NCBI RefSeq assembly: GCF_005844085.1
Contig: NZ_VCDI01000003.1
Span: 62,001-126,000 of the forward strand
Direction of reading: 5' to 3'
Source: Lichenicoccus roseus
Lineage (GTDB): Bacteria; Pseudomonadota; Alphaproteobacteria; Acetobacterales; Acetobacteraceae
Length of the DNA stretch: 64,000 nucleotides
Under the pieces are notes generated by a model. It was not told where the DNA came from. It did no database searches and worked only from the letters and a program-made list of their open reading frames with translations. The position numbers and the translations under genes are program-made. Numbering within the stretch: position 1 is the first letter of the stretch; every line of letters starts with the position of its first letter. Below, in pieces: positions 1 through 9,710 of this stretch.

Positions 1-391
1 ATCCGGGCGAGGGGAACAGGAACACCACCACCAGGGTCACGCAGGTCAGCCGCAGCGTCGGACGTGCGGCGGCGAGCAGCGCGAGCGGCGCCAGCACGAC
101 CCAGAACACCGGCATCTTCGGATAGCCGAGCAGCTCCAGGCCGATCGCGGCGGCACCGGCGACGGCGCCGATCAGGGTGCCGACGATCTGGTCGCGGCCC
201 GCCGTCCAGGTGCCGGTGACGCTGCTTGACGTGACGATGGCCGCCGTGATCAGCGCCCAGGGCGCCTCGTGCAGGCCGAACAGTTCCGAGACCGCACCGG
301 ACAGGAACACCGAGACCAGGGTCCGCGCCGCCTGCCTGAGCCAGGCGCGATGCCGACGGCCGATCCCGGCACGCAGCAGGGCCTGGATCAT
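1..391 (-). CDS. FUSC family inner-membrane transporter (partial)
   Basis: The reading frame starts at the ATG whose complement is at 389-391 and leaves the window at base 1, so only about 130 N-terminal residues are visible. They show a short basic amphipathic N-terminus, then alternating hydrophobic segments (around residues 23-35, 38-55, 65-85, 92-105 and 110-128) broken by a GTWTAGRDQIVGTLIGA-type loop. That loop and helix pattern is typical of the fusaric-acid-resistance/aromatic-acid-exporter (FUSC) superfamily, which sits in the inner membrane and exports aromatic acids. It lies 45 bp downstream of the DegP-like gene on the same strand. The substrate cannot be inferred, and the C-terminal half is not visible. 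Confidence 0.7.
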   Translation of the reverse strand, partial: MIQALLRAGIGRRHRAWLRQAARTLVSVFLSGAVSELFGLHEAPWALITAAIVTSSSVTGTWTAGRDQIVGTLIGAVAGAAAIGLELLGYPKMPVFWVVLAPLALLAAARPTLRLTCVTLVVVFLFPSPG

Positions 392-436
392 GGCAGGATG
401 GCCGGGATGCGCGGGCCGGTACTGTCGGTCGTTGTC

Positions 437-2008
437 TCAGGGGGCCTTGTCGGGACCGGAACCCTTTGCGTGCGAGCTTCCGACCGGCAGCGGCACGAAG
501 CGGACCGCATCGCCGTCCTGGACCAGCATCAGCACCGAGGCCCGCCTGGCGCGGCGGGCCTTGTCGACCTGCTCCTGCAGCGCCGCCGGGGTGGAGATAG
601 CGGCCTGCTGCACCTCGACCACCACGTCGCCGACACGCAGGCCGCGATCGGCGGCCGGGCCGTCCTGCGCCACCTCGGTGATCACGACGCCCTTCTGGCT
701 GTCGGAGAGCTGGTACTTCTGGCGCAGGGCCGCGGTGATCGACGAGACCTTGATGCCGAGTGCAGGCAGCGACATCGCGGCGCTGGCGGCGGGCTTCGGG
801 CTCGGCGCAGCGGCAGGCTTGGCCTCCTGCTCCGGGAACTCGCCGATCGGGATCGTCAGCGGCTGCCGGTGGCCGTCGCGCCAGATCGAGAACTGGCCGG
901 CGTCGCCGACCGGGGTCTCGGCCACCCGGCGCGGCAGGCTGCGGCCATCGACGTCGCGGCCGTCGAACTGCAGGATGACGTCGCCGCTCTGCAGTCCGGC
1001 CTTCTCCGCGGGCCCTTTCGGCTCGATGCCGGCGATCAGCGCGCCGTGCGCGGGTTTCAGCCCGAGGCTGTCGGCGATGTCCTGGGTGACGTCCTGGATG
1101 TGCACCCCGATCCAGCCGCGCCGGGCATGGCCGAAGCGGCGCAGCTGCTCGATGATCAGCCGCGCCTCGTTGGCCGGGATCGAGAAGCCGATGCCGATCG
1201 AGCCGCCGGATGGCGAATAGATCGCCGTGTTGATGCCGATGACCTGGCCGTCCATGTTGAACAGCGGACCGCCCGAGTTGCCCTTGTTGATCGGCGCGTC
1301 GGTCTGGATGAAGTCGTCGTACGGCCCCTGCTGGATGTCGCGGCCGCGCGACGACACGATGCCGGCGGTGACCGTGCCGGACAGGCCGAACGGGTTGCCG
1401 ATCGCCAGCACCCAGTCGCCGACACGCGACTTGTCGCTGTCGCCGAAGGCAACGGCGGTCAGCTTGTGGTCGGCATGCACCTGCAGTACCGCGAGGTCGG
1501 TGCGGTCGTCGTGGCCGAGCAGCCTGGCCTTCAGCACCGTGTTGTCCTGCAGCGTGACGGTGATTTCCTCGGCGCCGCTGATGACGTGGTTGTTGGTGAC
1601 GATGATGCCGGACGGATCGACGATGAAGCCGGAGCCGAGCGCCTGCATCTTGCGCGGCGGCGCATTCGGGCTGCCGCCGCCATGCTGGCGGTTCATGAAG
1701 TCGTGGAAGAACTTCTCGAACGGCGAGCCGGGCGGGAATGCCGGCACGTCGGGACCCTGGCCCTGGTCGCCACCACCGCCGCCGCCGCCACCCTGGTCGT
1801 CGTCGTCCTCCGGCGCATCACCGGTCACCGTCTCGGTCGAGGAGATGTTGACCACCGCCGGCAGCAGGCTGGCGGCAAGATCGGCGAAGCTGTCCGGGGC
1901 ACCGCGCGCCAGCGCCTGCGCGGGCAGCCCGGCCACGGTCGCCGCCGGCACTCCGGCCTGGAGCAGGGCCGCCGCCGCAAGGCAGGCGAGACGTGGAGCA
2001 GGGCGCAT
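437..2008 (-). CDS. degQ: DegP/DegQ-type periplasmic serine protease (Do family)
   Basis: A 523-residue HtrA-family protease that degrades or refolds damaged envelope proteins. A signal peptide covers about residues 1-35, followed by a low-complexity Asp/Gly linker near 66-85. The trypsin-like domain carries the triad His141 (TNNHVISGA), Asp171 (DRTDLAVL) and Ser245 (GNSGGPLF). Two PDZ domains follow at about 310-400 and 425-515. I chose the ATG at 2008 because a GAGGA lies about 10 bases upstream and the leader then begins MRPAPRLACLAAAALL; a longer start at 2041 exists. It is co-oriented with the SGNH gene upstream and the FUSC gene downstream. DegP and DegQ cannot be told apart from the sequence alone. 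Confidence 0.93.
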   Translation of the reverse strand: MRPAPRLACLAAAALLQAGVPAATVAGLPAQALARGAPDSFADLAASLLPAVVNISSTETVTGDAPEDDDDQGGGGGGGGDQGQGPDVPAFPPGSPFEKFFHDFMNRQHGGGSPNAPPRKMQALGSGFIVDPSGIIVTNNHVISGAEEITVTLQDNTVLKARLLGHDDRTDLAVLQVHADHKLTAVAFGDSDKSRVGDWVLAIGNPFGLSGTVTAGIVSSRGRDIQQGPYDDFIQTDAPINKGNSGGPLFNMDGQVIGINTAIYSPSGGSIGIGFSIPANEARLIIEQLRRFGHARRGWIGVHIQDVTQDIADSLGLKPAHGALIAGIEPKGPAEKAGLQSGDVILQFDGRDVDGRSLPRRVAETPVGDAGQFSIWRDGHRQPLTIPIGEFPEQEAKPAAAPSPKPAASAAMSLPALGIKVSSITAALRQKYQLSDSQKGVVITEVAQDGPAADRGLRVGDVVVEVQQAAISTPAALQEQVDKARRARRASVLMLVQDGDAVRFVPLPVGSSHAKGSGPDKAP

Positions 2009-2104
2009 GCAGCGAGTGTCCTCAGGGATCCGTCGGGCCATTCTCTAACCCAAGATGTCGCCTTTCCATAACGCCGCTGTCGCCGGATTGACGCATCCAG
2101 CTCG

Positions 2105-2815
2105 TCACGCCGCGTCCGGATGCAGCAGGGCGTCGCGCAGCCAGCCGGCCAGCGCCTCGCCCAGCAGCCGGTAGCCGGCATCGCCCATGTGCAGCCCGTC
2201 CGGCGACAGCCGGTCGCGATCCATGCCGGGCGTCATGCTCCAGCTCTGCATCATCTGGTAGCGCGGGAACACCGGCACCCCGGTCGCGGCTCCTGCCGCG
2301 TGCAATGCGGTGAGATAGGGCGGGAATCCCTCGCATTCCTGCAGCGTCCGGCAGAACTGCTGGTCGATCAGCACGATGTCCGCCCCGGTGCGCGAGCGCA
2401 GGGCGAGCAGGTCCTCGCGGGTGAGATCTCCGAACTCCTTCACCGGAAGCCCTTGCAGCGGATCGTTGCTGCCGGTCTGGAACAGCACCAGGTCCGGTGC
2501 GTCCGCGACGACCTCTCCCAGCCGCCCGCGCAGGTCCCGCGCGGTGTTGCCGGCGACCCCGCGATTGCGCACTTCCACCGGCGCGATGCCGGTGGCGACC
2601 AGCCTGGCCCGCATCACTTCCGGGTAGCCGTGCTCCGGGGAGGATGCGCCGATACCCTCGGTGGTCGAGGCACCGAAGGCGGTGATACGCAGCGCCCGGC
2701 GTTCCGCCAGCGCGCCACGCGACCGGGCGAGGCAGCGCGGATCCAGCCCGAAGCCGAAGGCATCGGAATCGGTGTCGTGGGTGGGGCCAGGTGTGGGCGG
2801 CATGGTCTGGGGCAT
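2105..2815 (-). CDS. SGNH/GDSL-type hydrolase
   Basis: A 236-residue esterase-like protein. Block I appears as AFGASTTEG (Ser nucleophile), the Gly block as GVAGNTARDL, the Asn block as QTGSND, and the catalytic Asp-His pair as SPDGLHMGDAGY near the C-terminus. No clear signal peptide is visible. The ATG at 2815 lies 4 bp past the stop of the OpgC-like membrane acyltransferase, so the two are probably co-transcribed. SGNH enzymes next to acyltransferases often remove or transfer acyl groups on glycans, so a role in trimming acyl substituents on periplasmic glucans or other polysaccharides is an inference. The substrate is not determinable. Confidence 0.8.
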   Translation of the reverse strand: MPQTMPPTPGPTHDTDSDAFGFGLDPRCLARSRGALAERRALRITAFGASTTEGIGASSPEHGYPEVMRARLVATGIAPVEVRNRGVAGNTARDLRGRLGEVVADAPDLVLFQTGSNDPLQGLPVKEFGDLTREDLLALRSRTGADIVLIDQQFCRTLQECEGFPPYLTALHAAGAATGVPVFPRYQMMQSWSMTPGMDRDRLSPDGLHMGDAGYRLLGEALAGWLRDALLHPDAA

Positions 2816-2819
2816 TGCC

Positions 2820-4025
2820 TCAGGACGCGGCGACAGGATGGGAGGCGCCACGCTGCGCTGCTTCGGCCTGCTGGCGCTCCGTCCGCTGCTCGGTCTGCTT
2901 CTGTTCGAGCTTGCGCTGCGTCTTGCGGCGATCGAGGGCGCGGGCAAGCAGGAAGAGCGTCCCAAGGCCGATCACGTTGATGCCGATCTGCAGGGCCCAG
3001 TGGCTGCCGAAGGTGGCGAACAGCAGCTTGGCGAACAGGTCGAGCAGGGTACCGGCCGAGAACACCTCCAGCGAATGCCGTCCAAGCACCGCCAGCACCT
3101 GGCCGGTGCGGCTGGCTGCGAAGCGGGACATCGTCGGACTGCTCTGCACCAGGTAGAAGATCGACATCACGTCGATCAGGCGAAGCGGCGAGAGCGGCGT
3201 CTTCAGCGGCGGATCGATATCGAGCGGCGCCAGGTTCGGCAGGTGCCACTGCGCCCAGGGGAACTCCTGCACCGCGCTGAAGGCGAGGTAGGCCCAGCAG
3301 AACGCCACCACCAGCCGGTAGCGCGGCAGGTCGCCGCCGCGTGCCTCGGTCACCTTTGCCGCCAGGGCGCCCAGGGTGAACAGGAACTGCCAGGCAAAGG
3401 GGTTGAAATACCAGCCGTCCGGGTCGAGCCAGTTCGGCAGGTTGAGCGCCGGGTCGAGATTGACCGTCAGCCAGGCGCATCCGCTCAGCGCCAGGGCCAG
3501 CCAGACCGAACGGCGCTGCACCCAGTAGATCACCGGGAACAGCAGCAGCAGCACGATGTAGAGCGGCAGGATGTTGAGGTTGCCGGGCAGCGCCATCAGC
3601 GACATCGCCCGCCACAGGCTGGTCCAGCCGTGCGCCAGCTCCGGCTCGAGGAAGTCCACCGGCACCCAGTGGATCTGCCGCCACTGGGTGATGACCGCGA
3701 TGCTGATCAGCAGCATGCCGACCTGGAAGACATAGAGCTTGGCGCAGCGGCGCAGCAGCTTGTTCATCGCCGAGCGCACGCTCTCGCGGGCGAAGGCGCG
3801 CCCATAGGCGAGCATCGAGGCGAAGCCGGCCAGCAGCACGAAGATCTCGGCGGCGTCGCAGAAGCCGAGGTTGCGCAGGGTGAGGCGGTTGAGCAGGTTG
3901 TCCGGGATGTGGTCGACGAACATCATGCCGAGCGCCGCGCCGCGCAGGGCATCGACGCGATGGTCCCGGCCCTTGCGTGGCGTCGGGGGGATTGCCCGGG
4001 AAGCGGGGGCGCTGGATTGCGTCAT
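2820..4025 (-). CDS. opgC: OpgC-like membrane acyltransferase
   Basis: A 401-residue polytopic membrane protein with about ten hydrophobic helices. The N-terminal signature RVDALRGAALGMMFVDHIPDN and the following FCDAAEIFVLLAGF match the OpgC_C family, which succinylates osmoregulated periplasmic glucans in Rhodobacter-type alphaproteobacteria. The start at 4025 (MTQSSAPASR) has AGGAG about 12 bases upstream. The C-terminus is a Lys/Gln/Arg/Glu-rich cytoplasmic tail. It is followed at 4 bp by the SGNH hydrolase, and opgG-opgH lie about 8 kb away on the other strand, consistent with all acting on the same glucan. The transferred acyl group is unknown. Confidence 0.82.
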   Translation of the reverse strand: MTQSSAPASRAIPPTPRKGRDHRVDALRGAALGMMFVDHIPDNLLNRLTLRNLGFCDAAEIFVLLAGFASMLAYGRAFARESVRSAMNKLLRRCAKLYVFQVGMLLISIAVITQWRQIHWVPVDFLEPELAHGWTSLWRAMSLMALPGNLNILPLYIVLLLLFPVIYWVQRRSVWLALALSGCAWLTVNLDPALNLPNWLDPDGWYFNPFAWQFLFTLGALAAKVTEARGGDLPRYRLVVAFCWAYLAFSAVQEFPWAQWHLPNLAPLDIDPPLKTPLSPLRLIDVMSIFYLVQSSPTMSRFAASRTGQVLAVLGRHSLEVFSAGTLLDLFAKLLFATFGSHWALQIGINVIGLGTLFLLARALDRRKTQRKLEQKQTEQRTERQQAEAAQRGASHPVAAS

Positions 4026-4163
4026 CCGGGGTCCGGCTCCTGCATGGCTGGCAACAGATAGGCGAGGCGGGTGGTCCGCTTCCAGTGCGTCCACCGCCAG
4101 CTTACCTTAAGTCACATCCGGCCGCCCGGTTGTTGCGACCAGCGTACCGCCCAGGAGAAAATC

Positions 4164-5282
<1,119 letters not shown>

Positions 5283-5289
5283 GCGGCGT

Positions 5290-5478
5290 TCAGGTCCGGC
5301 CGGCGCAGTCGACGCGGCCGCTGCCGACGCAGTCCTGGTAGTTCATGTAGGACTTGACCATCGGGAACAGGTAGAGGCCCAGGGCAATCAGTCCGAGCAG
5401 CGCCACCAGCACGATCCACGGCGTGAAATCCGGCGGGCGCCGTCCGGGTGGTGTCGGACCAGGCTCCTGCCCGGACAT
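5290..5478 (-). CDS. small single-pass membrane protein
   Basis: A 62-residue protein beginning MSGQEPGPTPPGRRPPDF, with a Pro-rich cytoplasmic head, one strongly hydrophobic helix at about 21-40 and a short tail holding two cysteines (YQDCVGSG and VDCAG). The start lies 5 bp after the thyX stop on the same strand, so it is probably co-transcribed with thyX. I do not recognise the family. The tail cysteines would face the periplasm if the head is inside. It is convergent with mrp, 7 bp away. Confidence 0.6.
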   Translation of the reverse strand: MSGQEPGPTPPGRRPPDFTPWIVLVALLGLIALGLYLFPMVKSYMNYQDCVGSGRVDCAGRT

Positions 5479-5483
5479 CCCGG

Positions 5484-6461
5484 TCAGGCTGCCGTCATGG
5501 CGTCGCCGCCGGCCAGCACCGCCTGCATCTCGTCCCACTCGCGCCGGCTCAGCCCGCTCTGTGCCTGGGTCACAGCCTCGCCGGCGAGCTGGCGACGCAG
5601 CACAGCCAGCATCGAGGCCGAGAAGGTGAAGGCGCCGACCCGGTAGTCCTCGAAGGCGGCTGCCGCGATCGGCACCCAGGCACGCACGCTGCGCAGCATC
5701 GCCTCCGCATACACCCGGATCTCGTACTGCGCGTGGCTGTCGAGTCGCAGCGACAGGAAGCCGAGCAGGTTGTGCAGGTCGGCCTTCCAGTACCACTGGG
5801 TGTAGGTGTTGAGAGTGAGGTTCATGCGCGCCAGCTCTCGCGCCAGGCCATAGCCGGACTCGGGGGCTTCCGGCGAGCCGCCTTCGCCGAGCATCAGGGC
5901 GTAGTGGTCGTGGCAGCGGCTGGCATCCTCGCGCAGCAGGTCGAGCACGGCGCAGGCGGCCTCGCCCTCGAGCACGTCGCCGCGGCCCTGGCGGTTGCTG
6001 GTGCTCTGGGCGGCGAGATGCTGCGGCTCCGGGATGTAGAACTCGCGGTCCAGGATCGAGTAGCGCGCGGAGATCTCGTTCACGTTCGCCATGCGATGGC
6101 GGATCCACTGCCGCGCCACGAAGATCGGCAGCTTCACGTGGTACTTGATCTCGCACATCTCGAACGGGGTCGAATGCCGGTGCCGCATCAGGTAGCGGAT
6201 CAGCCCGGTATCCTCGCTCACCTTGCGGGTGCCGCGTCCGTACGAGACCCGGGCCGCCTGCACGATCGCGCCGTCGTCGCCCATGTAGTCCACCACCCGC
6301 ACGAAGCCATGGTCGAGCACCGGCATGGCGGTGTGCAGCATCGCCTCGAGCGCGGGCACGGTGGCCCGGCGCGTCGGCTGGGTGGTGTCCCGGAGGTCGC
6401 CGGTGGCAGGAAGCTGCTCGGCTGCGGCTTGGTCGGTGGCGTGCGCTTGGTCTGGCATCAT
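5484..6461 (-). CDS. thyX: flavin-dependent thymidylate synthase
   Basis: A 325-residue enzyme that makes dTMP from dUMP using FAD and methylenetetrahydrofolate. The ThyX signature is RHR(121-123)MANVNEI followed by Ser131-Ala-Arg-Tyr, that is RHRX7S. Flavin and dUMP contacts are plausible at [12 protein letters not shown] (93-104) and in the [19 protein letters not shown]-like stretch further on. The first 35 residues are a poorly conserved extension. Start is the ATG at 6461 or the adjacent ATG at 6458; neither has a strong ribosome site. It is divergent from ssrA, and a terminator-like hairpin lies in its leader. Confidence 0.94.
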   Translation of the reverse strand: MMPDQAHATDQAAAEQLPATGDLRDTTQPTRRATVPALEAMLHTAMPVLDHGFVRVVDYMGDDGAIVQAARVSYGRGTRKVSEDTGLIRYLMRHRHSTPFEMCEIKYHVKLPIFVARQWIRHRMANVNEISARYSILDREFYIPEPQHLAAQSTSNRQGRGDVLEGEAACAVLDLLREDASRCHDHYALMLGEGGSPEAPESGYGLARELARMNLTLNTYTQWYWKADLHNLLGFLSLRLDSHAQYEIRVYAEAMLRSVRAWVPIAAAAFEDYRVGAFTFSASMLAVLRRQLAGEAVTQAQSGLSRREWDEMQAVLAGGDAMTAA

Positions 6462-6520
6462 GCATCCGCATCTAGCATCCGGCGGCCGCCGTCGCACCAT
6501 GTCCCGGTCGCGACGCATGC

Positions 6521-6543
6521 CGAAAAGGGTCCTGCGGACCCTT
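6521..6543 (-). terminator. terminator-like hairpin between ssrA and thyX
   Basis: An 8-bp perfect stem, AAGGGTCC (6525-6532) and GGACCCTT (6536-6543), with a 3-base loop. Read on the minus strand it is followed by TTTTCG, so it resembles an intrinsic terminator facing thyX, about 60 bases before the thyX start. It could stop antisense transcription from the ssrA side or attenuate thyX. A second stem (CCGGATG 6554-6560 with CATCCGG 6567-6573) lies next to it. Function is inferred only from shape. Confidence 0.4.
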
Positions 6544-6604
6544 CCATATTACGCCGGATGCGCCTACATCCGGGGTGTTACGCCTTCGGGCAAGACTATG
6601 GCGA

Positions 6605-6870
6605 TAAACGGTGCGTGGAATAATCGTTGTGGACCCGGGGGCAGTGCCCGGCGCCTCCACCAACTTCTCTCCGGGACATGCGAGTGTCCGGGAGAGCATG
6701 GGGGCGACACAGGCTCGACACGCGTGGTAAAGACCCACCTTTTGCCCGGCATTGTACCGCCGTTATCGGGCTAAAACACAGGTGCCAACGATAACTTCGA
6801 GGCGCTCGCTGTCGCTGCATAAGTGACAAGCGCGGTACGGGGGGGCACCGGGCAACAGAAGCCCCCCCAC
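6605..6870 (+). ncRNA. ssrA: two-piece (circularly permuted) tmRNA
   Basis: Trans-translation RNA. The acceptor piece comes first: a T-arm (CCGGG-GGCAGTG-CCCGG), acceptor strand CGCCTCC (6652-6658), A6659, and encoded CCA at 6660-6662. A short intervening segment (6663-6699) forms an 11-bp hairpin. The coding piece starts at GGGGGCG (6700-6706), which pairs with the acceptor strand. CACGC (6719-6723) pairs with GCGTG (6613-6617), joining the two pieces as helix P2. The tag frame is 6784-6822 and encodes ANDNFEALAVAA plus UAA, flanked by GTACCGC (6754-6760) and GCGGTAC (6832-6838). A G7C/GC7 stem (6839-6868) closes the 3' end. This gene order is the one known from alphaproteobacteria. The outer ends are approximate. 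Confidence 0.92.
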
Positions 6871-6984
6871 TTACGTCCACCCCCCGCCGGCAGGCGGGTG
6901 TTGCTGATCCGGTCGGCCTTGTGGCGGCGCCGGACGCGTGGCAACAGGAGAGGTTCGGGACCGGATGCCGAAACGGAGAGGCCG

Positions 6985-7581
6985 ATGAGCGACAAATTCG
7001 ACGGCGACGGCCCGATCGGCGAGACCGGAGAGGACGAGGCCGGCCTGCCGGCAAGCCTGCTGCCCTACGAGCGCTGGGTCGAGGACGCCTATCGCCAGGT
7101 CATGGTCAAGGCGCTGTGCTTCGCGCGTGACGAGGGCCTGCCCGGCCAGCACCATTTCTACCTGACCTTCCTGACCTCGGCCCCGGGCGTCGGCATCCCG
7201 GACCGGCTGCGGGCGCAGTATCCGCAGGAAATGACCATCGTCCTGCAGCACCAGTTCTGGGACCTCAAGGTCGATGCGTCCGACGCCGTGATGAGCGTCG
7301 GCCTGTCGTTCGGCGGCATTCCCTCGACGCTGGTGATCCCGTTCGCGGCGATCACCGGTTTCGCCGACCCGCAGGTCCGCATGGTGCTGCGTTTCACACC
7401 GCCGGCCGAAGAGACCGCGGCTGCCCCTGCACAACTGCCGCACTCCAGGCCTTCGCCGGCTGGACTGGCCGCCGCGGAGGATGCCTCGCGGGACAAGCCG
7501 GCAGGCGAGGACGCGCCGGCCGACAGCACGCCGCAGGTGGTAAGCCTCGATGCGTTCCGGCGTCGTGGCCCGGGCAACTGA
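6985..7581 (+). CDS. sspB: ClpXP adaptor SspB (alphaproteobacterial type)
   Basis: A 198-residue adaptor that binds ssrA-tagged proteins and hands them to ClpXP. The N-terminal core (about 22-145) contains SLLPYERWVEDAYRQVMVKAL, the GLPGQHHFYLTFLT strand pair, and VMSVGLSFGGIPSTLVIPFAAITGFADPQV, all typical of the SspB fold. The C-terminal third is a disordered Ala/Pro-rich linker ending in SLDAFRRRGPGN, the position where the family keeps its ClpX-docking peptide. The ATG has GGAGAG seven bases upstream. It lies directly after ssrA on the same strand, so the tag RNA and its adaptor are neighbours. Confidence 0.9.
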   Translation: MSDKFDGDGPIGETGEDEAGLPASLLPYERWVEDAYRQVMVKALCFARDEGLPGQHHFYLTFLTSAPGVGIPDRLRAQYPQEMTIVLQHQFWDLKVDASDAVMSVGLSFGGIPSTLVIPFAAITGFADPQVRMVLRFTPPAEETAAAPAQLPHSRPSPAGLAAAEDASRDKPAGEDAPADSTPQVVSLDAFRRRGPGN

Positions 7582-7624
7582 CACGGCCTGCGGACCTGCA
7601 AGGATCAGTTCCTAGGAAAACCAG

Positions 7625-9295
7625 ATGAACGCGATACCGCCGAAGGTCTCCACGACAGGGGCCCCTGCCAGGGATTTTGCCTATTCGCCGATGTTTCCGC
7701 TGGCGGCAGACGCGACGCCCTGGCGCAGGCTCGAGATCGAGGGCGTCTCCACCACGGTCGTGGACGGACGCAGCGTCCTGCGGGTGCGGCCGGAGGCATT
7801 GACCGAACTGGCGGCACAGGCCTTCCGCGATGTCAGCCATCTTCTGCGTCCCGGCCACCTCGCCCAGCTCCGCCGCATCCTCGACGACCCGGAGGCGTCG
7901 GCGAACGACCGCTTCGTGGCGATGGACCTGCTCAAGAACGCGTCGATCGCCGCCGGCGGCGTGCTTCCGATGTGCCAGGATACCGGCACCGCCATCGTGT
8001 TCGGCAAGAAGGGCCAGCGGGTCTGGATCGATGGCGACGAAGAGGAGGCGCTCTCATACGGAGTGCACCGCACCTACACCGAGACCAACCTGCGCTATTC
8101 GCAGATGGCGCCGCTGACGATGTTCGACGAGGTCAATACCGGCAACAACCTGCCGGTGCAGTTCGACATCGCCGCTGCCCCCGGCGAGCATCATGCCGAC
8201 GAGCTGCACCTGATGTTCATCGCCAAGGGCGGTGGCTCGGCCAACAAGACCTTCCTGTACCAGGAGACACGGGCGCTGCTGGCGTCGCCGGCGAAGCTGC
8301 TGGAGTGGCTGGGCACCAGGATACGCACCCTCGGCACGTCGGCCTGCCCGCCCTATCACCTGGCGATCGCGATCGGCGGCACCTCGGCGGAGCTGACCCT
8401 GAAGACCGTCAAGCTCGCATCGACGAAGTGGCTCGACGGGCTGCCGCGCGAGGGCAGCCGGCTCGGGCACGCGTTCCGCGATGTCGAGCTGGAGGCCGAG
8501 GTGCACAAGCTCACCCAGTCGCTCGGCATCGGCGCGCAGTTCGGCGGCAAGTATTTCTGCCACGATGTGCGGGTGATCCGGCTGCCGCGGCACGGCGCCA
8601 GCCTGCCGGTCGGCATCGGCGTGTCCTGTTCCGCCGATCGCCAGATCAAGGCCAAGATCACCCCGGACGGCATCTTCCTCGAGCAGCTGGAGGCCGATCC
8701 GGCGCACTACCTGCCCGAGGCGACCGACGAGGTGCTCGGCGATGCGGTGGTGCAGGTCGACCTGAACCGTCCGATGGGCGAGATCAGGGCGCAGCTCTCG
8801 CAGTATCCGGTGAAGACGCGCCTATCGCTGAGCGGCACCGTGGTGGTGGCGCGCGATATCGCGCACGCGAAGTTCAAGGAGCGGCTGGACCGGGGCGAGG
8901 GGGTGCCGGACTATCTGCGCGACCACCCGGTCTACTATGCCGGCCCCGCCAAGACGCCCGAGGGGATGCCGACCGGCTCGTTCGGCCCGACCACCGCCGG
9001 GCGCATGGACAGCTATGTCGCGGCACTGCAGGAAGCCGGCGGCTCGTTCGTCATGCTGGCCAAGGGCAACCGGTCGAAGGCGGTCCGCGACGCCTGCCGA
9101 AGGTTCGGCGGCTTCTACCTCGGCTCCGTAGGCGGACCGGCGGCACGGCTGGCGCAGGATTGCATACGCAGCGTCGAGACGCTGGAGTATCCGGAACTCG
9201 GCATGGAGGCGGTATGGCGCATCGAGGTCGAGAACTTCCCCGCCTTCATCGTCATCGACGACAAGGGCAACGATTTCTACGATGGCCTGAGTTGA
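7625..9295 (+). CDS. fumA: class I fumarate hydratase
   Basis: A 556-residue iron-sulfur fumarase that interconverts fumarate and malate in the TCA cycle. The alpha-like region runs to about residue 330, with the cluster Cys117 in [10 protein letters not shown] and further cysteines at TSACPPYH and KYFCHDVR. The beta-like region holds [20 protein letters not shown] and [11 protein letters not shown]. Length and fusion of the two halves fit the FumA/FumB type rather than the split archaeal enzyme. AGGAAAACCAG precedes the ATG. It follows sspB by 43 bp, with the VOC gene 22 bp downstream. Confidence 0.95.
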   Translation: MNAIPPKVSTTGAPARDFAYSPMFPLAADATPWRRLEIEGVSTTVVDGRSVLRVRPEALTELAAQAFRDVSHLLRPGHLAQLRRILDDPEASANDRFVAMDLLKNASIAAGGVLPMCQDTGTAIVFGKKGQRVWIDGDEEEALSYGVHRTYTETNLRYSQMAPLTMFDEVNTGNNLPVQFDIAAAPGEHHADELHLMFIAKGGGSANKTFLYQETRALLASPAKLLEWLGTRIRTLGTSACPPYHLAIAIGGTSAELTLKTVKLASTKWLDGLPREGSRLGHAFRDVELEAEVHKLTQSLGIGAQFGGKYFCHDVRVIRLPRHGASLPVGIGVSCSADRQIKAKITPDGIFLEQLEADPAHYLPEATDEVLGDAVVQVDLNRPMGEIRAQLSQYPVKTRLSLSGTVVVARDIAHAKFKERLDRGEGVPDYLRDHPVYYAGPAKTPEGMPTGSFGPTTAGRMDSYVAALQEAGGSFVMLAKGNRSKAVRDACRRFGGFYLGSVGGPAARLAQDCIRSVETLEYPELGMEAVWRIEVENFPAFIVIDDKGNDFYDGLS

Positions 9296-9317
9296 GCACG
9301 GCCGGGGGCCTGACCTG

Positions 9318-9710
9318 ATGCGCTTCACCGTCGACCGGCTCGACCACATCGTCATCACCTGCCGCGATGTCGAGATCACCGCATCCTGGTATCAGCGCGT
9401 GCTCGGCATGGAGCGCGAGGAATATGGTCGCAACAACCGCTCGGCGCTGAAGTTCGGCGGCCAGAAGGTCAACCTGCGCCCCTATGGCAGCGAAGGCTGG
9501 ATCACCGCCGACGATGCCATCCCCGGCTGCCAGGACCTGTGCTTCGTGACTGCGGTGCGCACCGAGGACATCATCGAGCACCTGCAGACCTGCGGCGTGA
9601 CGGTCACCGAAGGCCCGGTCGAGCGCCTGGGCGCACTGGGTCCAACGGTCTCGGTGTATTGCCACGACCCCGACGGCAACCTGATCGAACTCGCCTGTTA
9701 CGCAGGCTGA
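9318..9710 (+). CDS. VOC family protein (glyoxalase/dioxygenase fold)
   Basis: A 130-residue vicinal-oxygen-chelate protein with the paired beta-alpha-beta-beta-beta modules. LDHIVITCRDVEITASWYQRVLGM opens the fold (candidate metal His near residue 9), and VSVYCHDPDGNLIEL closes it with the terminal metal-ligand Glu. The family includes glyoxalase I, fosfomycin-resistance proteins and extradiol dioxygenases; the sequence resembles the small uncharacterised members often annotated as virulence-associated VOC proteins. It is probably co-transcribed with fumA. The substrate is unknown. Confidence 0.85.
   Translation: MRFTVDRLDHIVITCRDVEITASWYQRVLGMEREEYGRNNRSALKFGGQKVNLRPYGSEGWITADDAIPGCQDLCFVTAVRTEDIIEHLQTCGVTVTEGPVERLGALGPTVSVYCHDPDGNLIELACYAG

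Noticed and set aside
66-391. Reading the edge sequence as part of the DegP operon's protease
   Set aside because: The frame from 391 is clearly a polytopic FUSC-type membrane protein, distinct from the protease.
269-2071. Long open frame on the plus strand opposite the DegP-like protease
   Set aside because: It mirrors a clear protease with triad and PDZ domains on the other strand. Long antisense frames are common in very GC-rich DNA, and this one has no motif.
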